A DNA stretch of 6,932 nucleotides from Janthinobacterium lividum. Lineage in GTDB: Bacteria; Pseudomonadota; Gammaproteobacteria; Steroidobacterales; Steroidobacteraceae. This document shows positions 5,458 to 6,932 of this stretch, piece after piece. Every line of letters begins with the position of its first letter. Within the stretch, counting starts at the first letter, position 1. A program made the position numbers and the translations under genes. The notes beneath the pieces are model-generated. The model had not been told where the DNA came from. It ran no database searches and saw only the letters and a list, made by a program, of their open reading frames with translations. The stretch is taken from NCBI GenBank assembly GCA_943327025.2, contig CALPVO020000113.1:1-6932 (forward strand), given 5' to 3'.

Positions 5458-6198
5458 GTGCCTGAAATGACTGAGTACCTGCTGCCCTTGGCCTTGTTGC
5501 TCGGGGCGGTGCTCTACACCTCTGTCGGGCACGCCGGCGCTTCGGCCTACATTGCCATCATGACGCTGTTCGGCTTGTCCGCCGGGGTCATCAAGCCGAC
5601 GGCGCTAACGTTGAACATCCTCGTGTCGGCGTTCATCAGTTACCGCTATGTGAAGAGTGGGTACTTCAGCCGACCGGTGGCGTTGCTGGTGGTGGCGGGT
5701 GCTATTCCTGCTGCTTTCCTCGGGGGGTACTGGCAGTTGCCGGGGGCGTACTACAAGCCCTTGGTCGGGGTCGTTTTGCTTCTCTCTGCCCTCCGTCTCC
5801 TCGTGGCATCGCGGAATGAGTCCTATGACTCGGCCACTCCGCCTTCCACGGCGGTGGGTATGGGCACTGGCGCCGCCATCGGTCTACTCTCCGGACTGAC
5901 GGGTACCGGTGGTGGCATCTTCTTGTCGCCCATTTTGGTCTTCCGACGCTGGACGACCATTCAGCAAGCGTCAGGGACCGCCGCGGTATTCATCCTCGCC
6001 AATTCCGTGTTTGGATTGCTGGGGAATATCAGCGCTGTGCGGTCGCTGCCTTCGGCCTTGCCGGTCTACTGTGTTGCCGTGCTGGCGGGCGCTGTCATCG
6101 GCACGCGGCTCGGGTTGAAGCGCTTTGACAGCCGCGGTCTACGGCTCTGCCTGGCGGTGGTGTTGCTGGTAGCGGCAGGCAAGTTCTTATTGGCTTGA
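5458..6198 (+). CDS. Sulfite exporter TauE/SafE family (TSUP) membrane transporter
   Basis: A 246-residue inner-membrane transporter of the TSUP superfamily. Characterised members move sulfite, sulfoacetate, thiosulfate or other small anions; the substrate here is unknown. The two-fold internal repeat is clear: SVGHAGASAYIAIMTLFGL (22-40) in the first half and GLTGTGGGIFLSPILVFRRW (146-165) in the second, each leading into paired helices. About eight hydrophobic segments run from residue 6 to 246, with a central polar linker at 118-131 (RNESYDSATPPS). Length is normal for the family (240-270). The GTG at 5458 is used because of the TAAGGGG site. It is cotranscribed with the RidA-family gene 9 bases upstream, and its last 12 bases overlap the convergent lipid kinase gene. 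Confidence 0.94.
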   Translation: MPEMTEYLLPLALLLGAVLYTSVGHAGASAYIAIMTLFGLSAGVIKPTALTLNILVSAFISYRYVKSGYFSRPVALLVVAGAIPAAFLGGYWQLPGAYYKPLVGVVLLLSALRLLVASRNESYDSATPPSTAVGMGTGAAIGLLSGLTGTGGGIFLSPILVFRRWTTIQQASGTAAVFILANSVFGLLGNISAVRSLPSALPVYCVAVLAGAVIGTRLGLKRFDSRGLRLCLAVVLLVAAGKFLLA

Positions 6199-6932
6199 TT
6201 CCGGCAGAGGAACTTGCAGTGCGGCGCGGCGCAAACTGAACCTCACCGGCGTCATGCCAACAATCTGCCCATCGGCCTGCACGCCGCCTGGCGGGTCTAG
6301 TGTTAGCTCTGCGCCACTCGCTCGGCACCAGCGCACGGCTTCATCGTCCAGCAAGCGGCCGTTGAACAGCTTTGGCAACTTGCGCAGCAATTCGAACCAG
6401 CCGAGCGATCGCACCGTCACAAAGTCCAGCCAGCCATCGTCATGCTCGGCGTGCGGGGCGATGCACATTCCGCCGCCCGTCCAAGGCCCGTTGGCGCCCA
6501 AGGCGAGAAATGCACTCGGTACTACCAGCGGCTGGGACGCTCCATCTGGCTGCAGCGTCAACTTCGGCGCCCGGTAACTACCAACGCTACGCAGTAACGC
6601 CAGCACATACGCGAGCGCCCGGGGCCCCTTGCGACTGAGCCGCTGCAGCACATGAGCATCGAAGCCGGCACCTGCCTCCTCGACAAACAGGTGAATGCGT
6701 CCGTCGGCGAAGGTAAGTTCCCCAACGTCTTGCGGCCGGGTTTTTCCTTGAAGTGCTGCCGCCAGTGTGGCTGCCAGTGCGCGAGGGTGCTTCGGCAAGC
6801 CCAGCACGCGTGCCCAGTCGTTGCCGGTGCCGGCAGGGAGCACGGCAAGAACAGGTAGTGCTTCCGCGCCAGGCAAAACTACCGCTTCAAGACCATTCAG
6901 CACTTCGTTGACGGTGCCATCGCCGCCCACCG
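6187..6932 (-). CDS. Diacylglycerol kinase/YegS-family lipid kinase, N-terminus cut by right edge
   Basis: Predicted ATP-dependent lipid kinase acting at the cytoplasmic membrane face; substrates in the family include diacylglycerol, phosphatidylglycerol and sphingoid bases. The visible part has 248 codons and the first about 50 residues lie beyond the window. The first complete codon is an internal Val of the VGGDGTVNEVLNGL block, the nucleotide-binding GGDGT signature (visible residues 2-6), so it is not a start. LPAGTGNDWARVLGLP (31-46) is the second conserved block. The C-terminal beta domain shows GPWTGGGMCIAPHAEHDDGWLDF and, near the end, VQADGQIVGMTPVRFSLRRAALQVPLP, both typical of the family. 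The TAA stop at 6189-6187 lies inside the end of the convergent transporter gene. Confidence 0.95.
   Translation of the reverse strand, partial: VGGDGTVNEVLNGLEAVVLPGAEALPVLAVLPAGTGNDWARVLGLPKHPRALAATLAAALQGKTRPQDVGELTFADGRIHLFVEEAGAGFDAHVLQRLSRKGPRALAYVLALLRSVGSYRAPKLTLQPDGASQPLVVPSAFLALGANGPWTGGGMCIAPHAEHDDGWLDFVTVRSLGWFELLRKLPKLFNGRLLDDEAVRWCRASGAELTLDPPGGVQADGQIVGMTPVRFSLRRAALQVPLPESSQ

Noticed and set aside
4915..5532. 205-residue minus-strand frame ending in ANDNSYALAA
   Set aside because: Only the last ten codons are translated, as the tmRNA tag; the rest is antisense to the RidA-family and transporter genes and includes the noncoding 5' domain of tmRNA.

Overview
This is a GC-rich bacterial chromosomal segment with dense, mostly short-gapped coding on both strands. 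A one-piece tmRNA gene with an encoded tag ANDNSYALAA points to a beta- or gammaproteobacterium; most alphaproteobacteria have a two-piece, permuted tmRNA. Two exported proteins with long N-regions (an amidohydrolase and an aspartyl protease) and a group of small unrecognised membrane and soluble proteins would suit a Xanthomonadales- or Burkholderiales-like genome, but I cannot fix the genus from sequence alone.

Layout, left to right. (1) 1-1542, minus: most of an exported YtcJ-type amidohydrolase whose C-terminus lies beyond the left edge. (2) 1543-1718: a divergent intergenic region with two plausible back-to-back sigma70 promoters sharing their -35 region, and four copies of GGGTAA(C/T), two in each orientation. 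(3) 1719-2495, plus: a seven-helix membrane protein. It meets, tail to tail with 9 bp between them, (4) a three-gene minus-strand cluster reading right to left: a 129-aa soluble protein (4577-4188), a 166-aa four-helix membrane protein (4181-3681) and a secreted two-lobed retropepsin-like aspartyl protease (about 3611-2505). (5) 4645-4677: a strong intrinsic terminator ending (6) ssrA/tmRNA, 5037-4684 minus, with its promoter at about 5049-5077. (7) Diverging from ssrA is a two-gene plus-strand operon: a RidA/YjgF-family protein (5101-5448) and a TauE/SafE (TSUP) transporter (5458-6198), likely translationally coupled. (8) 6187-6932, minus: a YegS/diacylglycerol-kinase-family lipid kinase, truncated at its N-terminus by the right edge and overlapping the transporter gene's end by 12 bp.

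No insertion sequence, integrase, CRISPR array, tRNA or rRNA was seen, and no gene-free stretch exceeds 300 bases. The parts that look least described are the 1545-1640 divergent control region, the 2505-4577 minus-strand cluster of unrecognised genes, and a strong hairpin inside the 5' end of the aspartyl protease gene. I found no clearly new defence or mobile system; the rest is ordinary housekeeping and accessory content.
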